Positions 1 to 13,040 of a stretch of DNA of 64,000 nucleotides are shown here, one piece after another; positions within the stretch are counted from its first letter, which is position 1; every line of letters starts with the position of its first letter. The DNA is taken from contig CP136066.1 in assembly GCA_032622095.1 (NCBI GenBank), forward strand, positions 117,513,319 through 117,577,318, read 5' to 3'. A model generated the notes under the pieces. That model ran no database searches. It saw only the letters and a list, made by a program, of their open reading frames with translations, and was not told the DNA's origin. The position numbers and the translations under genes are program-made. This stretch comes from Siphonodentalium dalli. Its lineage: Eukaryota > Mollusca > Scaphopoda > Gadilida > Siphonodentaliidae.

Positions 1-290
1 GCATAGATGTGGCGTTAGCTGGCGTTTGAGATATATAACTCTATATACAGTCTACTAAATATAAGACCACCTTAATTAATTGTAAAGTGCATAGGCATAT
101 GTATTCACGTTCATGCTATTACTATATACGAAGTTTGGTGGAGTTTGGTTCAATAATGGGTGTATTGTATAACGCGTTTGTGTTCGGCATAGAAAGGCCG
201 AACACAAACTTCTGGGGATTGACTATTTCGAGTAACAGGAACGGAACGAGGAACAGGAACGAGTTCCGAGTTACAGAATGACTATTTCGA

Positions 291-760
291 CTAACAGGAA
301 TCAAGAACAGAGATATAAGCTCACATTTCTCGCGTTTTACGCTATGTAACAATACATATTATACATCATTCGAAAGGTTAGCATATCCCGTACATTAATA
401 TTGCAACATTTAGACACTAATATTGCGAACAAAGCGTACATTTGGCCAGGAACGGCGAGCGTTGACTAAGAAATTAGCTAAAAACTGGAAAAAATCCGAC
501 TAACAGGAATCAAGAACAGAGATATAAGCTCACATTTCTCGCGTTTTACGCTATGTAAAAATACATATTATACATCATTCGAAAGGTTAGCATATCCCGT
601 TCATTAATATTGCAACATTTAGACACTAATATTGCGAACAAAGCGTACACTTGGCCAGGAACGGCGAGTTCTTGATTCCTGTTAGTCGGATATTTTCCAG
701 TTTTTAGCTAATTTCTTATTCAACGCTCGCCGTTCCTGGCCAAATGTACGCTTTGTTCGC
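291..760. repeat. Direct plus inverted repeat cluster
   Basis: Segments 291-459 and 500-668 are near-identical direct copies of 169 bp. The stretch 425-516 is then repeated in reverse complement at 669-760, so the right part can fold back on the first copy. It lies inside the 90-1670 element and contains no convincing reading frame. Confidence 0.7.
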
Positions 761-1562
761 ATTAATATACTATATATACTTATATGCAATGCATGCCATT
801 CAAGAATATCCGATATTAGAGGTAGGCAAATTCTGTCCTCGGCGGAACTGATTTGGGCAGAGTTTGTTCTCCTTGAAGTCAGTGGATGGAAATGGCTCTG
901 ATGCGTGCCTAACTTTTGTGTATATCATGCTGTATGGTGGAAGCCGATATAAAGCCAGTGTTCAACTTATCGTAGAAACACAATGTCATGCATCGAATAC
1001 CGATTGAATTGAAATGAATTGTCTGAATACGAATAAAGAGCGTTTCGTATTGTATCTTTTTAAAAGTCTGATATGCAGGAATTTAAGATCGTTTTCAAAA
1101 ATGTGCCTGATATGACAGGAATGTGATATGAAAGGAATAATTATTTTTCGCATGGGTAAATCAATTTGGAATTAGGCATTGTAGAATTTTCAGACCTGTG
1201 ATCAGAATGCCAAATACTGCTGAGATTGTGATTTGCCAAATAATATCATACCACATTCTTATATAGAACTTCTCGGATATTGCACCATGAACTCACTTTC
1301 TTGTCACTCAACTATTGTTTTTACAATCGTACGTTGTCTTTCATGGCGGGGCCCACCAAAAGCATTTTGTTTCTATAATAGTAGGCGGCATCAAATACTG
1401 ATTGCAACTAACTGTCAAAACACTGAACTACAATAGGTGAGAGACCGCCACCAACAACAATTAAAGCCTTTCGGCTTAGTGACCATATATCAGTCTGATA
1501 TTAATTATCACCTAGCTAGACAGCCCCTATAGACTAATCCACGAGAGAAGCTTGTGTTCGGC
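761..1562. other. Interior of the 90-1670 element, nothing recognised
   Basis: AT-rich sequence without a long reading frame, RNA gene or repeat that I can recognise. Short open stretches here have no protein-like composition. Confidence 0.4.
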
Positions 1563-1770
1563 TTTTCTATGCCGAACACTAAACGCGTTTTACAAAATAT
1601 CGAATAAAACACTTATTATTGGCCCGAACTCCACCAAAGTATAGTGTGAACATGAATACACACGCCTATGAACATTATTCGTGTAATTTCCCATTATTTG
1701 GACTTGTGTTCGGTTATGTTCGGTTGTGTTCGGTTGTGTTCGGCTTTTATACGCACCGGTTGCGATGGTG

Positions 1771-2250
1771 TTTAAAGGTACTCAACCCGATAAAACTCCT
1801 CTCAATTACTATTTCAATGGCTTCGGGGGTCAAAAATATTTGATTCGAGTCGAGGAAGTCACCCATCAAAGCTCAGATTTGTTAGATATCGATTTTAGAA
1901 ATCTATTATTTTTCATTATCGGGAATTGTTTCTGGCCCAGAAGACAGTAAAAAATTCGTTGTTATTACCCACTTGATCATAGAGTTATCCATCCTTGTCT
2001 GTTTGAATAGATTTGGAGTACACATCCAGAGCAGATTACGGCAGTTATTGGTACTCATCTCGAGAACATAACAAATTTGAAAAATCAATATCTAATAACT
2101 CTGAGCTTTGTTTGATGGGTTCCTCGACTCGAATCAAATATTTTTTACCCCCAAAGCCAAAGAAATAGTAATATAGGACCCTCTGATCGGATTGTTGTTG
2201 TTGGAATCTGTTGAGATGGGGACCCTCTTTACGGGTTGAGTACCTTTAAA
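1771..2250. mobile_element. MITE, 480 bp, TIR TTTAAAGGTACTCAA
   Basis: Begins TTTAAAGGTACTCAACCCG and ends with its reverse complement. The subterminal parts, including a GATTCGAGTCGAGGAA motif and a CATCAAAGCTCAGA motif, are also inverted. A second member of the family lies at 45401-46404, and this copy supplies the uninterrupted site for the insertion seen there. No coding capacity; superfamily not determined. Confidence 0.7.
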
Positions 2251-2484
2251 CATTGAATAAAGTACAAAACCACTCCATTGCATAGTGATAATGAAATAAT
2301 CCGAATTATACATGCATTACTTTTATTAGTATAGAACCTTGATCGTGATTTTGTACTTAAATCAAAGTTTAAGTTCTCAATTTCGGGATTTCCTGTTCCC
2401 TGCATGTGCAGTAAAATTGGTCTGAATGTCCAAAAATAATTTCTTAATTTGTGTGCAATAATAGTAGGTAAACATAAATCAAAC

Positions 2485-3490
2485 ATCTTGAAACTGGTCC
2501 GGATGAAACACCAATCGATCTAGAATAGCCCGATAAATAAAAAAAACTACCTTGCGATAAATCGCAAACCTTTGCGAATAGCAAACAACTTTGCAATAAG
2601 TACCGGTATATGCGATTTAGTGTAAAGGTTTTCGATTGATTACAAAAGGTTTGCGATTAATCGCAATGGTTTGTGATTTATCGCAGATATATTTTCATGC
2701 ATTGGCTTGGACCTTATAAATATAAATATAATCCGACATCTTCAACAGGTCTGGGTAAACCACCAATCGATCTATAATAGCATGGTTGGGCTAAAATAGA
2801 CCGATCGTTCTTTGACAGCCAGCATGCATGTGGATAAGGCGAGCAAACCTTCGCGATAAATCACAAAACAACTTTGCGAAAAATTACAAACACCTTTGCG
2901 ATAACTCGCAAACCTTTACGATAAATCTCCAACATCTTTACGATGACTCTCAGACTGCATACTGGGTGATTATATTTTGCGATTTATCGCAAACATTTTT
3001 GAAATTTGTGCTAAAAATTTCTTAATTTGTGTGTAAACATTATAAATCAGCCATCTTAAACAGGTCTCCGTGAACAACCTATCAATTTATAATTGAATGG
3101 TCGGGCTAAAATAGACCGATCAGTCATTCACAGCCAGATTCAAGAATGGTGAGAGGAGCAAAACTTTGCGAAAAATCACAAACACCTTCGCGATAACACG
3201 CAAACCATTACGATAAATCTCAAACATCTTTACGATAAATCTCAGACTACATGTACGTACTGTGTGAATAAAATTTTGTATTTATCGCAAAGATGTTTGA
3301 GATTTGTCGCAAAGGTTTTTCGCCGATAATGGGCTTCTGTGAACATTATAAATCAGACATCTTAAACAGGTCTGAGTGAACAACCTATCAATCTATAATT
3401 GCCCGGACATGCTAAAATAGACCGATCGGTCATTCACAGCCAGGGGAGCAAATCTTTGCGATAACTCCCAAACCTTTGTATTAGTGTGTG
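2485..3490. repeat. Tandem array, ~300-bp units rich in GCGATAAATCGC
   Basis: Four degenerate units start near 2485, 2738, 3046 and 3358. Each begins with a CATCTT...AAC(A/T)GGTC motif, passes a run resembling CTAAAATAGACCGATC, and continues into strings of TTTGCGATAAATCGCAAAC-like palindromes. No coding potential. The short palindromes make each unit able to form small hairpins. Confidence 0.65.
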
Positions 3491-4468
3491 ATAAGCAAAA
3501 TACTCAAAAATGGGGAGATCATTAACTTTGGTTAATTAAAACTGTTGTTTGAAAAATACCGCTATAGCGCTCACTAGTCCTCGCTACAAGATGTTGAATA
3601 GGTTACCAGAATTATTATCACTCTCCCAAAAAAATTGCCACGGTGTTCAGTGTTTTGCTTATCGTACACTTCCAATGCGCTGTATCAGTAAATGAACAAA
3701 TACTAAGATGCATGTAACACAAAGAGAGTTTAATGTATTTAATATATGATAAAGTTTGGTAAAGCCATAGTTAATAAATTATTCTCCATTCGCATCTATG
3801 CGTCAACAAGTCAATGGCATTGCCTGATCACCAGACCCATTTTAATGTAGAATTTCGCTAATATGGTTTCCAGTTATGGATGAGGTTATTTCCTAGCAAA
3901 GCGGAAATGGCCGAATTGCTCAGAATGATAACCACACATGTAGCCAGACATGTTTTGTTAAGAACATGAAGCATATGGACATTGGAATGGTCTACATGTT
4001 CATGTATGTATAGAGCTAAAGCTCTAATTGACCCCCCCCCCCCCCCTGAACAACATTGGCCACCGATATTACCAGTACTAGTAGTTGCGAATGTCGGTCA
4101 TGTGACCAACTTTGAATGTTAATTAAACCGTAAACAAATTATTAATTGAAATATTGTTTTGTGTATAGTTAATATGGTGCATGGCACTGACGAAAAGCTG
4201 GACTGGGTGTTTACAAGGTGTCCATGTGAAAAATTAGTGCAGAGTACAGTGGTCGCAAAATATTATTATTTAAATAAGACTGTATAAAGATTATCTGCGC
4301 CTCTGCGGTTGCCACATATCAACCACTTGACCATGGTTGAACGGCGGTATGGTATAACCGGTGTCATTAACGCCCTACAACCTTGTTAAAGGGGGATGAT
4401 TAATTAGTGCGTAGCTGTAGTACGTTACTAAAAGCTTGCGATTGATTCAGTTATAACATGTGTCCCAG
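3491..4468. other. Unassigned AT-rich sequence with a C15 run
   Basis: No gene, RNA or repeat family recognised. The only notable item is an uninterrupted run of 15 C at 4032-4046. Confidence 0.4.
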
Positions 4469-4641
4469 AATTGGATCCGTATCTCCGAGATTATCCACCA
4501 TTCCATAAATATATCAGAACAAAATCACAGCATCGCAGGCGTTTCGATCAAAAGAATAGCAGACTCCGTAACTGGGCGACATGGTTCTCAAATCACGTTT
4601 CGATGAAAATTGAAGAATATGATCAATCGTCCTTTCCACAG
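4469..4641 (+). CDS. Possible internal exon, unknown protein
   Basis: An open stretch of 57 codons is bounded on the left by a CAG that could be a splice acceptor (GTGTCCCAG) and on the right by CAG followed by GTACTT, a good donor. The translation is protein-like: rich in Arg, Tyr, Phe and Trp, with the run LDPYLRDYPPFHKYIRTK. It would start with two bases of a split codon and end in phase 0. The first codon of the open frame is TTG, so it is not a stand-alone gene start. The pyrimidine tract before the acceptor is weak and I do not recognise the family. A chance open frame remains possible. Confidence 0.22.
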
Positions 4642-5329
4642 GTACTTGTACGTTGTAGCCATCAAACTTGTTACTGACTCATGACTGATCTGTGACGTCA
4701 TAACTCTGACTAATTTCTACAGAATTGGATGTCTCGTAATCAAAGTCACCAGTGTTTGACTGTTGTGAATTAATTGGGCGGTTTATAATGATGTGAAATT
4801 TAAGTATCTGTCTTTTGTAATTCACAATACTGTTGTGCATGCAACATGTAACCACACTGCACTCAATGACTTTTGAACTTGGTCTTCTCAGTTCACCGAA
4901 AATTGCTGATAAATGTTATCGCCCGTTATTTTTTCGGAGGTTATATATCATCTTGTCCCGTCCATGCACAACCATAATCCACACAGTGCTGGCAATATTC
5001 CAGGTTATTGAGAAGCCAGTTAGGTCCAATTATTAGCTAAAACAAGAAAAGTTTCCTTGAACAACAAAACGCACATGGGTCGTAAACCGGAAGCACAATT
5101 TCGGGATCCCACAATTTCGTACTATTAACCTCGTACCATAATGCCTTATTTAAGTTATTTTCTTTGGTGTGTTTTTTGGTTGCGTTCTCTCTCCCTCTTT
5201 ATCTCCCCCTTTCTCTCTATCTCTCTAAGGGTGGCCATGATAGAGATTGGATAGTTGGGTAGTAGTGATAATTATTTATTTCGTTGATAACAAGAATAAA
5301 AACATAAGAACATTAACATGAACTTGAAT
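4642..5329. other. Unassigned sequence
   Basis: No gene or repeat family recognised. A short CT-rich microsatellite lies at about 5187-5226. Confidence 0.4.
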
Positions 5330-5455
5330 GAATATGAGAAATTACGATGACTAAATGTGACGAACGGAGTGACGGAATGAATATGATGAATGAATATGAC
5401 GAACGAATATGACGGCATGAATATGACGGAATGAATATGATGAATGAATATGACT
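5330..5455. repeat. Minisatellite, GAATATGA-based units
   Basis: Degenerate units of roughly 14-18 bp built on GAATATGA and GAACGAATATGACGG are repeated about eight times. Open frames across it on the minus strand simply read the repeat. Confidence 0.7.
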
Positions 5456-6285
5456 CTATTGCATGTAAGGACATACGCACCGCCAATAAACACACACATT
5501 TCGGCCAGTTTGACCGAACTTGAATTTTACAAAAAGTGAGCATATTATATCATCACTATTGGAACAGGTATTCCACGAAGCACCAGATCAGATATGGACT
5601 CCAGGAGGACAATGCGAGCCCATGTAAACCTTCCGGGAAATTAATAACGTATTTGTGTACCGTATCTTAGATTTTCAAACCAGAGCTGTTTTTCTCCGAA
5701 AAGAGTCATAATTGTGGAAATATCTAAAATACGTAATTGTGAGATGTAAATTGTACATATTGATAAATATTGCCTGTTGTGTTGGAAGCAAACAGTACTA
5801 ATTATAACATTATAAAAGATGTATTAAAGGTAAACAAAGTCTTCCAAACAACTCCATTCAGTTTGTATATTTATTCCATAATAAAACATATTCATATTAA
5901 TTATTACATTATATACGTTTGTTCGTTAAAAGTTATAACTGAGATATCATTTATAATTATAATTAATAATTTCTTCCTCGATCTAAACATTCTTATATTA
6001 TGAGATACAGCATTACATATACAACTATTGACAATGCAGTAGAATAGGAATGTGCTGTAGTATGTAAACCTGCTACATGTATACTATGACAAGCTACGTA
6101 CATTGGTACAATATGGCAGCATATTATAAACAATGACTCACCATATACCATTGTATATATTGTAAATAATAAATTAATCGAAGTATGTAAATACCATTGT
6201 AGATGCGCATGCACGAGACCCACAACATGGTAAATAGCATTGTGGTTGAAGGTCAAAGTGAAATGTAATAGTGGTACCTTGATTG
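5456..6285. other. Unassigned AT-rich sequence
   Basis: Strongly AT-rich. No gene, structural RNA or repeat family recognised. Confidence 0.4.
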
Positions 6286-6710
6286 AAAACTTCACTGGTG
6301 CTGTGATACCACCGTGGTTATACTTGGTGATACCATGGTTCACCTTGGTAGAAAAACTTTACTGTGCTACCACCGTGGTGATACATTGGTGTCACCTTGG
6401 TAGAAAAACCATACTGTGCTACCACCATGATGATACCTTGGTCGGGTTTGGTGCCACCATGGTTTTACCTTGGTACAAAGACTTTAGTGTGCTACCACCG
6501 TGGTACCACCTTGGTGCCACCATGGTTTCACCTTGGTACAAAAACTTTACTGTGCTACCACCGTGATACCACCTTGGTACCACCGTGGTGTTTTCAACGT
6601 GATGCCACTTTACTGTGCTACCACCATGGTGAACCAAGATGTCACCATGGTGAACCAAGGTGGTACCTTGGTGAAACCATGGTTTCACCAAGGTGATACC
6701 AAGGGGGATT
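6286..6710. repeat. Palindrome-rich tandem repeat of ACC(A/T)(A/T)GGT blocks
   Basis: Units of roughly 55-60 bp combine ACCATGGT, ACCACCGTGGT and ACCTTGGT with an ACTTTACTGTGCTACCACC segment. Most blocks are self-complementary, so both strands stay open in several frames and give spurious peptides. Positions 6665-6694 form a perfect 30-bp palindrome centred on CCATGG. Confidence 0.8.
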
Positions 6711-6720
6711 TTTATATGGG

Positions 6721-6898
6721 AAACGATATATCCCTCGCGTTAACCCAAGACTTCCAATATATAGACTATATCTAAGAAATTTCTCGCGCACAAATTCTAT
6801 AGTTATAGTTATAATAATAGTGATTATTGTAAGCCTAATAAATCTGATAACAGGAATATACTAATGCACTATACGGTCTGGCAATTCTTTCGCTGGTT
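6721..6898 (+). repeat. Inverted repeat partner of 20475-20651
   Basis: About 177 bp matching 20475-20651 in reverse complement with few differences. It includes ATATATCCCTCGCGTTAAC and the string TTTCTCGCGCACAAATTC. It lies outside the large inverted duplication 8324-18475 and suggests that the duplication once reached further out. Confidence 0.75.
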
Positions 6899-6960
6899 AC
6901 ACAATGGGATTATGATTGTTTGGCGGGCACGGGTTTATCGAATCTACGCATGCAGTTGAT

Positions 6961-7960
6961 GGGGGGGGGGGGGGGTTGATAAGACGTTATTTGTCTCTAT
7001 GGGGTTAAGTTGTTTGGTGGGCACGGGTTTACATCCAATGATGTAGTTAACATTGGGGGGGGTATAGGGCGAATGAGGGTTATTAGTGGGTACATATATG
7101 TTTACATAGTGGTGGGTACGGGTTTATTTACGAGCATGCAGTTAAGGTGGGAGGGTGATATTGTGTGTCTGGTCTCTATAATGTTATTATAGCTGAGCAC
7201 ACAACTGGTATGGGGATATTGTGTGTTTGGTCTCTATAATGTTATTATAGCTGAGCACACAACTGGTATGGGGTTGTTAGTGGGAACATATATGTTTACA
7301 CAATGGGATTATATATATATATATATATTCTTTAAGACGTTATTTGTCTCTATGGGGGGGGGGTGATAATACGTTATTTGTCTCTATGGGGTTAAGTTTG
7401 TTTGGTGGGCACGGGTTTACATCCAATGATGGAGTTAAAATGGGGGGGGGGGTGTGATATAGCGTATAGGGTGAATGGGGGTTATTAGTAGGCACAGATA
7501 TGTTTGCATAATGGCGGGCATGGGTTTATTTACGAGCATGCAGTTAAGATGGGAGGGTGATATTGTGTGTCTGGTCTCTATAATGTTATTATAGCTGAAC
7601 ACACAACTGGTATGGGGTTGTTAGTATGAACATATATGTTTACACAATGGGATTATGATTGTTTGGCCGGCACGGGTTTATCTTTCAATGGGGTTAACTT
7701 TGTTTGGCGGGCACGGGTTTATATACAAGCATGCAGTTCATATGGGAGGATGATATCTCGTGTTTGGTATATAATTGGGGAGGGGGTTGCATATATATAT
7801 TGTCTATAATGATATATCTGAACATGACATTGCGTGTTTGGCCGTTATAATGGGGGGGGGGGGGGGTTGTTGCTCATTTTCGTGTTTATCTTGAGTGATA
7901 TTCCTAGCTCAACGCCTAATCCAGACCAGTGGTCTGGGGTCAAGAGGGGGGGGGGGGGGG
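6961..7960. repeat. G-run-rich minisatellite block
   Basis: Two long copies (about 7012-7210 and 7400-7620) and partial ones share GGCGGGCACGGGTTTA, GAGCATGCAGTTAAG and a GTCTCTATAATGTTATTATAGC hairpin-like motif. Five G runs of 10-15 bases lie between them (6961-6975 and near 7355, 7442, 7852 and 7947). A (TA)n tract is at 7310-7327. No credible gene. Confidence 0.7.
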
Positions 7961-8323
7961 TTGAATGGTTGCTTGTCAATTTTTCTAGTAATAGGCGATA
8001 TAATTATGAGATTCGGTTTCGATTTCGGTCATACAGGAACGGCCGATTGTTTGTACTTTGATTTGAGTCTGGGAATATAATTAATTGGTCGCACATCTGT
8101 GAGTGCTTGTCTACCACCTGTATTTTATATAAAATTGGATAAATACCAACATCCCATCCGATCTATGGACGGGACATTATATGTAGCACTCTACACTGCC
8201 TTTTAGTGTTTCGACCTATTTTGTCAACCAATTTAGAAATTGAAGGTCTCATCAGGAGAGAGCGGAATTAAGATTCCTCAAAGTAACTGAGGGATCAACA
8301 CATATAGGTATGTGTGCATGGTA
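7961..8323. other. Spacer with a copy of a 15.9 kb segment
   Basis: The stretch around 8120-8200 (TTATATAAAATTGGATAAA onward) is a direct copy of 15925-15990, at the loop-arm boundary of the inverted duplication. Otherwise nothing is recognised. Confidence 0.45.
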
Positions 8324-9689
8324 GATACAGACTGTCTCAAGACAGCTGAATTGAGCGAGGGCCTTCAAGGCTTCGCGTGTTGTTCATAGTAACATGCCTA
8401 TTATAATAGGCGTGAGTTATTGTGTCATTCGTTGTGAAATAGCAATAAGTCGGAAGCAACATTATGTGCAAGTTATCACAGACCCGAAGTTGTGTGGTCT
8501 GCACTTACTACTAATATCGCTGGTCAATATAACACGTGCTATTTTTATATGTCAGCCCCCGTTCTTTGTGTAATACGGCAGTATAGCAAACACGTAATTT
8601 CATTGGTTCGTTAAGTGTGATTGACATGGCCACTGTGTAAAAGCGTGGTAGCATTCGGTTCACATGTGTGCCAGATTAGTCCTGTCAAGTATCAGATCAA
8701 GGCAGTTTGCACTTACCTTTTGATCAATTAGACCAGATTGTTGTAATCTCTTGCAAGTGTTGTAAGATATATCTGTATTGAGTAATCTACGTTTCAACAG
8801 GCTGTGTGTCGTTAAAAGCCAATATTTCAAGGATTCTGGCAGTCACATATCGTAAAGTACAAGAATTAAATAGTTAGTCCCTTAGCGGGTGTTTGATTCC
8901 CATGTAGGGGAGTTTTTAATGTAAGGATGGATAACTACGAACATCACGTCCGATCTTTGAACGAGACTGTCCATGTATTTTCAATGAGTAAATTATTCAC
9001 TGCGCGTGTGTGCATGAAGTAAGACATTATTCGTATCTCACATGAGTGAATTTTTAAAAACAATGTTCGAGTTGTTTTCATGTCTTATATAATGATGCAC
9101 CAGTATGGTATTGTGTGCAAAATTATATCATTTATCAGTGGCATTGAGCAGGTGCTTCTTGGTTAAATTAGCACGTCGGTCATTGAGTGTCAAGGTATGC
9201 AGGGCTGCCGATAATTCTTTCGGGTTATAGCCTGTTTTGTAGCTTTTGTTGAAACACGGAACAACGGTTCATAAATTCCGTGTCAGTAAATGAGTTACGT
9301 CGGTATCGAGTGATTAAATACTTAAGTAGTACACATTCGGTAAGAATGAGAGTCAGTATATATACACGTTTCCTATTGGAAAAGAGTTGCATACTTAGAT
9401 ATTATACATCTAATATGCAGGCAGGCATCCGAATTCAGGGATGTCATGGTGTCATACCGTGTAGAAAGCATGATTAAATAGTTAAGTGGTTCCCATGTAG
9501 GGGAGTTTTTAATGTAAGGATGGATAACTACGAACATCACGTCCTATCGTTGAACGAGACTTTCCATGTGTTTCCATTTTCAATGAGTAAATTATTCACT
9601 GCGCGTTTGTGCATATTGTTAGGACATTGTTCGTATCACACATGAGTGATTTTGTTTAAAACAATGTTCGAGTTGTTTTGTAACACGTC
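8324..9689 (+). repeat. Left outer arm of 10-kb inverted duplication
   Basis: 1366 bp that match 17110-18475 in reverse complement, also 1366 bp, with scattered substitutions. Within the arm a block starting TGATGCACCAGTATGGTATT (about 9092-9480) is repeated in direct orientation at 13112-13500, so a tandem duplication came before the inverted one. No protein-coding gene is visible. Confidence 0.85.
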
Positions 9690-10410
9690 AAATTATTTCG
9701 GCCAATTTGGCCGGTTACTTCATGTGACTTTTTCATCTGACGTGTGTGTCGGATAATTGATCTGGAGGATTTATGTAAATGTTAGCCCAAACTACATTTC
9801 CAAGTAACGATGGTTTTGTTGTTTATTTTGAGGAATAATACCGCGTCAGATGAATTCAGCCCAAATATGTTAACAGTTGTCGTGTCAAACATTCGGCAGT
9901 AGGTTAGCGTTATTTAGTATTTGTGGATGTCCTTTAACATGGGGAAAATAGACTAACTGCGCTTGAACGAGCATGTGAATTTGTCGTTTTTAATGTACAG
10001 CAACTTGATAATCAATAACAGAGGCATTCTCTGTCAAATAAGGTCGCTCTATTTACGGTATTAATTGCGGAACTTTCTAAAGTAAACTACGCGTAAACGG
10101 ATACATACGGTAAATTCTAGAATGTGCCGGAATCGGCCTAATCGCCCCAGGGCCAACTCGCCCAGTCGACGTGTGTCAATTCGGTACCTACTATAACATG
10201 TACCCGAGTCCGATACGGAATAAAAGATGTATACGGGTGTTATATAGCGTTTGGTCCGTTGTTTCTCAATGAATATTATTGAAATTTGGTGTATATGTCC
10301 GGGCTGGGACATGGAATACAACAACGTTTGAATTGTTTTTAAATTTACAAATTTGTTGATTTTATTCAATTTGTTTTCGTTCTGAAAACACACTATAAAG
10401 TGTATATAAT

Positions 10411-10713
10411 ATAATAACGAACACGAGACATACATAATTTATAAACTGTTAACAAAAGATATCAAATTCAATACATGACAAAGATGACTCAGTGGAGTTT
10501 ATAAAGTGAACATAAAAACATTGAGGTAAGAATCTTTTTAAGGAATGCAACTTTATTTAATGATAATAAACACATAAATTAAAATAACAAACATGAGACA
10601 TACATGATTTATAAACTGTTAACAAAAGATATCAAACTCAATACATGACAAAGATGACTCAGTGAAGTTTATAAAGTGAACATAAAAATATTAAGGTAAG
10701 AATCTTTTTAAGC
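10411..10713. repeat. Tandem duplication, ~172-bp period
   Basis: Two near-identical copies (about 10411-10543 and 10582-10713) share ACATGAGACATACAT-like, TTTATAAACTGTTAACAAAA and GGTAAGAATCTTTTTAAG strings. No coding potential. Confidence 0.75.
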
Positions 10714-12149
10714 ATTACTGAACCGTTTAGCACAGACCACAGTCCACTTCACTCATCCGATCATCACCAAACTTCATATTTATCTTGATATTGATCTATC
10801 AGATGAGAGCTATCAAATATTTTTTTAATTTCATAGGAAAAAATGGTCGCCAGCGGCCATATTGCATTTACGTTATATTTTATCGCGTCATGTCGATATC
10901 TAGTATTACTTAGAAATTTCACCTTTCCAGATTCATAATTGCTCCATTGACTGTAACAGATGAAATTATTCCCCTCTTCGGATAGAGTGTCACTGAAACT
11001 TTATTTTGTCAGACTGTCTGTATAATCACTGATTATATATGGCAATAATCTGTAATAAGATGTAGCACTATTTTATTTTATATTTACATGCAGTGCTGTT
11101 TTTATACATCAATTCTAATCCCCCTAGATCATCATGTGATCGATCATACATCGCGCGAGGACCTGGTTGAATTAAGGGGGTTTTATGGATCACTTCTGTC
11201 CTCAAGCTAGATTATACTTATGACATTTAATGGCTTTTTTACTAACGTGGAGGGTTAGATATGCTTGAGAAACCACCACTCTTTAATTCACACCAAGTTC
11301 TCAGCTGTCATGTTCGGATATTAGAACCCATAGCCATGATATATGGTTTATTTTGTGTATACTAGTAATATAGTTATTTTCAGTACCTTTATATACCAGT
11401 ACTGTGTATAACAATGCATATAAATTAATCCATGTATACATGTATATTGATTCAACGGATTCAGTGGTTTTGTCCATCAGTCTATCAAATTTGCGGGGAA
11501 AACATGGCCACAAGCAGTACACCCTGCTAAATTTCGAATTTGAATCAATTGGCGCACCCTGCAGCCAGCTTTTATTGGAGAACTTTTTCTTATGTGGATA
11601 TTTTGGGTCACCGCTAGATGTGAGCCATATTTTGTTCTCAAACTGTCCTTGTGAAGACATCACTGCCAGCGGTGATCTTCAATTTTACTATTTTTATGGC
11701 TAAATAATTTGGTTGATCCTACAGACGAGACCCCTTGTCCGATCGTCATCAGATTCCACAATTATCTTCTGGATAACCAGGGTGAGAGTAATCTAATTTT
11801 CCCGAATTTCGTTAAAAAACATTACCACAGGCAGCAATTTGGTATCTTACTCTTTGATCCTCTTTTGCATGACTGAATTGTTTAGCAACTGTACAGACAT
11901 ATCCCTCATCTGGTTTTTATATACATGTATATCTCTTCATGCGGATAGCCAGTATTACGTAGGTACTTCAACTTTCTGCATTCCTGTCATCATTTGAAAT
12001 ATAAAAATTTACCTGATACATGCACCCTTCAAAATTTGTTTCGTCGTATCTATTTTAATGACCCGTATGGTAATATTGATACAGATATATTTGTCAAACA
12101 TTTCTTTGTACAATATACAGGTATTTAGTTTGTAACTAAATCTAGAAAT

Positions 12150-13040
12150 ATATAATAGTAGCTCGTGGACCCCACTTCGTCCGGGATGTTCCCCTCTGAT
12201 TTTCGGAGAAATGCGCGATTTAACCTTGAATTGACTATTTTAAAGGTGAAGGTCATGTCGGGGTCACGATTTGACCCGTCCAAAACACTCCCCGGACAAA
12301 AGTCACGACAAAAGTACCCGTCGAAATCCGCCCGGCTTTATACCCGATTTGACCTTGAATTGACAATTTTGAATGTCAAGATCAGGTCAGGGTCATGATT
12401 TGACCCACCCGAAACACTCCTGGGACAAAAGTAACAGTAGGTATCAAATTTCGTTGAAATACTTCCGTTTTACCAGATTTGACCTTGAATTGATCTTTTT
12501 GAATGTCAAAGTCAGATCGGGATCAAGATTTGACCCGTCCAAAATACTCCCTGGAAATAATTTCCCCTAGGTATCAAATTTCGTCAAATCTGTCCGGCAG
12601 TTTTCCCGGCCATAGCTAACAGACAAACAGACAGACAAATGTCCAAAATATATATTAAACTAGCTGATGTACTCGACTTCGTTCGGGCTAGTTAGGGATT
12701 TGTTTTGTGATCGCCTCCATCTGGACAGTACCCAGTATATACAGCGTCTGGCCAAACTATTGTTCAATTGGTCCAGAAACATGCCTATATCAGCACGTTC
12801 GAGAACATGGTCCCACGTGAAATTGGACCCGTCCATATTGCTCCCGGGATCGAAGTAGTCCTACACACACATTTTTAGTCGGATCGGTCAAGGTCCAGAA
12901 ACATGCCTATGAGCGAGGTCAAGTTGACACGTTAAATACCAAATTCGAGCAGTGTTAGAGTCTATAACACATACACACATGCATTCACGCATACACACAT
13001 ACATACATACATACAGACAGGTGTTTAAAAATGTATAATC
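12150..13040 (+). repeat. Two head-to-tail interspersed repeat copies
   Basis: The first copy starts near 12158 (ACCCCACTTCGTCCGGG), contains TTTGACCTTGAATTGA three times, and ends in an (ACAG)n tail followed by AAAATATATATTAA. The second starts CTAGCTGATGTACTCG at 12660 and ends in ACATACATACATACAGACAGG near 13020. They are relatives of the arrays at 23.7-30 kb. Confidence 0.7.

Larger units (their letters stand above)
90..1670. mobile_element. Non-autonomous element with ~106-bp terminal inverted repeats
   Basis: The sequence at 90-195 recurs in reverse complement at 1563-1670 with scattered mismatches; both inner ends contain GTTCGGCATAGAAA. Next to the left repeat a hairpin pairs TTTGTGTTCGGC with GCCGAACACAAA around 178-209. 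No transposase is visible inside, so this looks like a MITE-like or foldback element of unknown superfamily. Exact ends and target duplication could not be fixed. Confidence 0.5.

Noticed and set aside
6240-6775. Four overlapping ~100-codon frames on both strands
   Set aside because: They result from the self-complementary ACCATGGT repeat.
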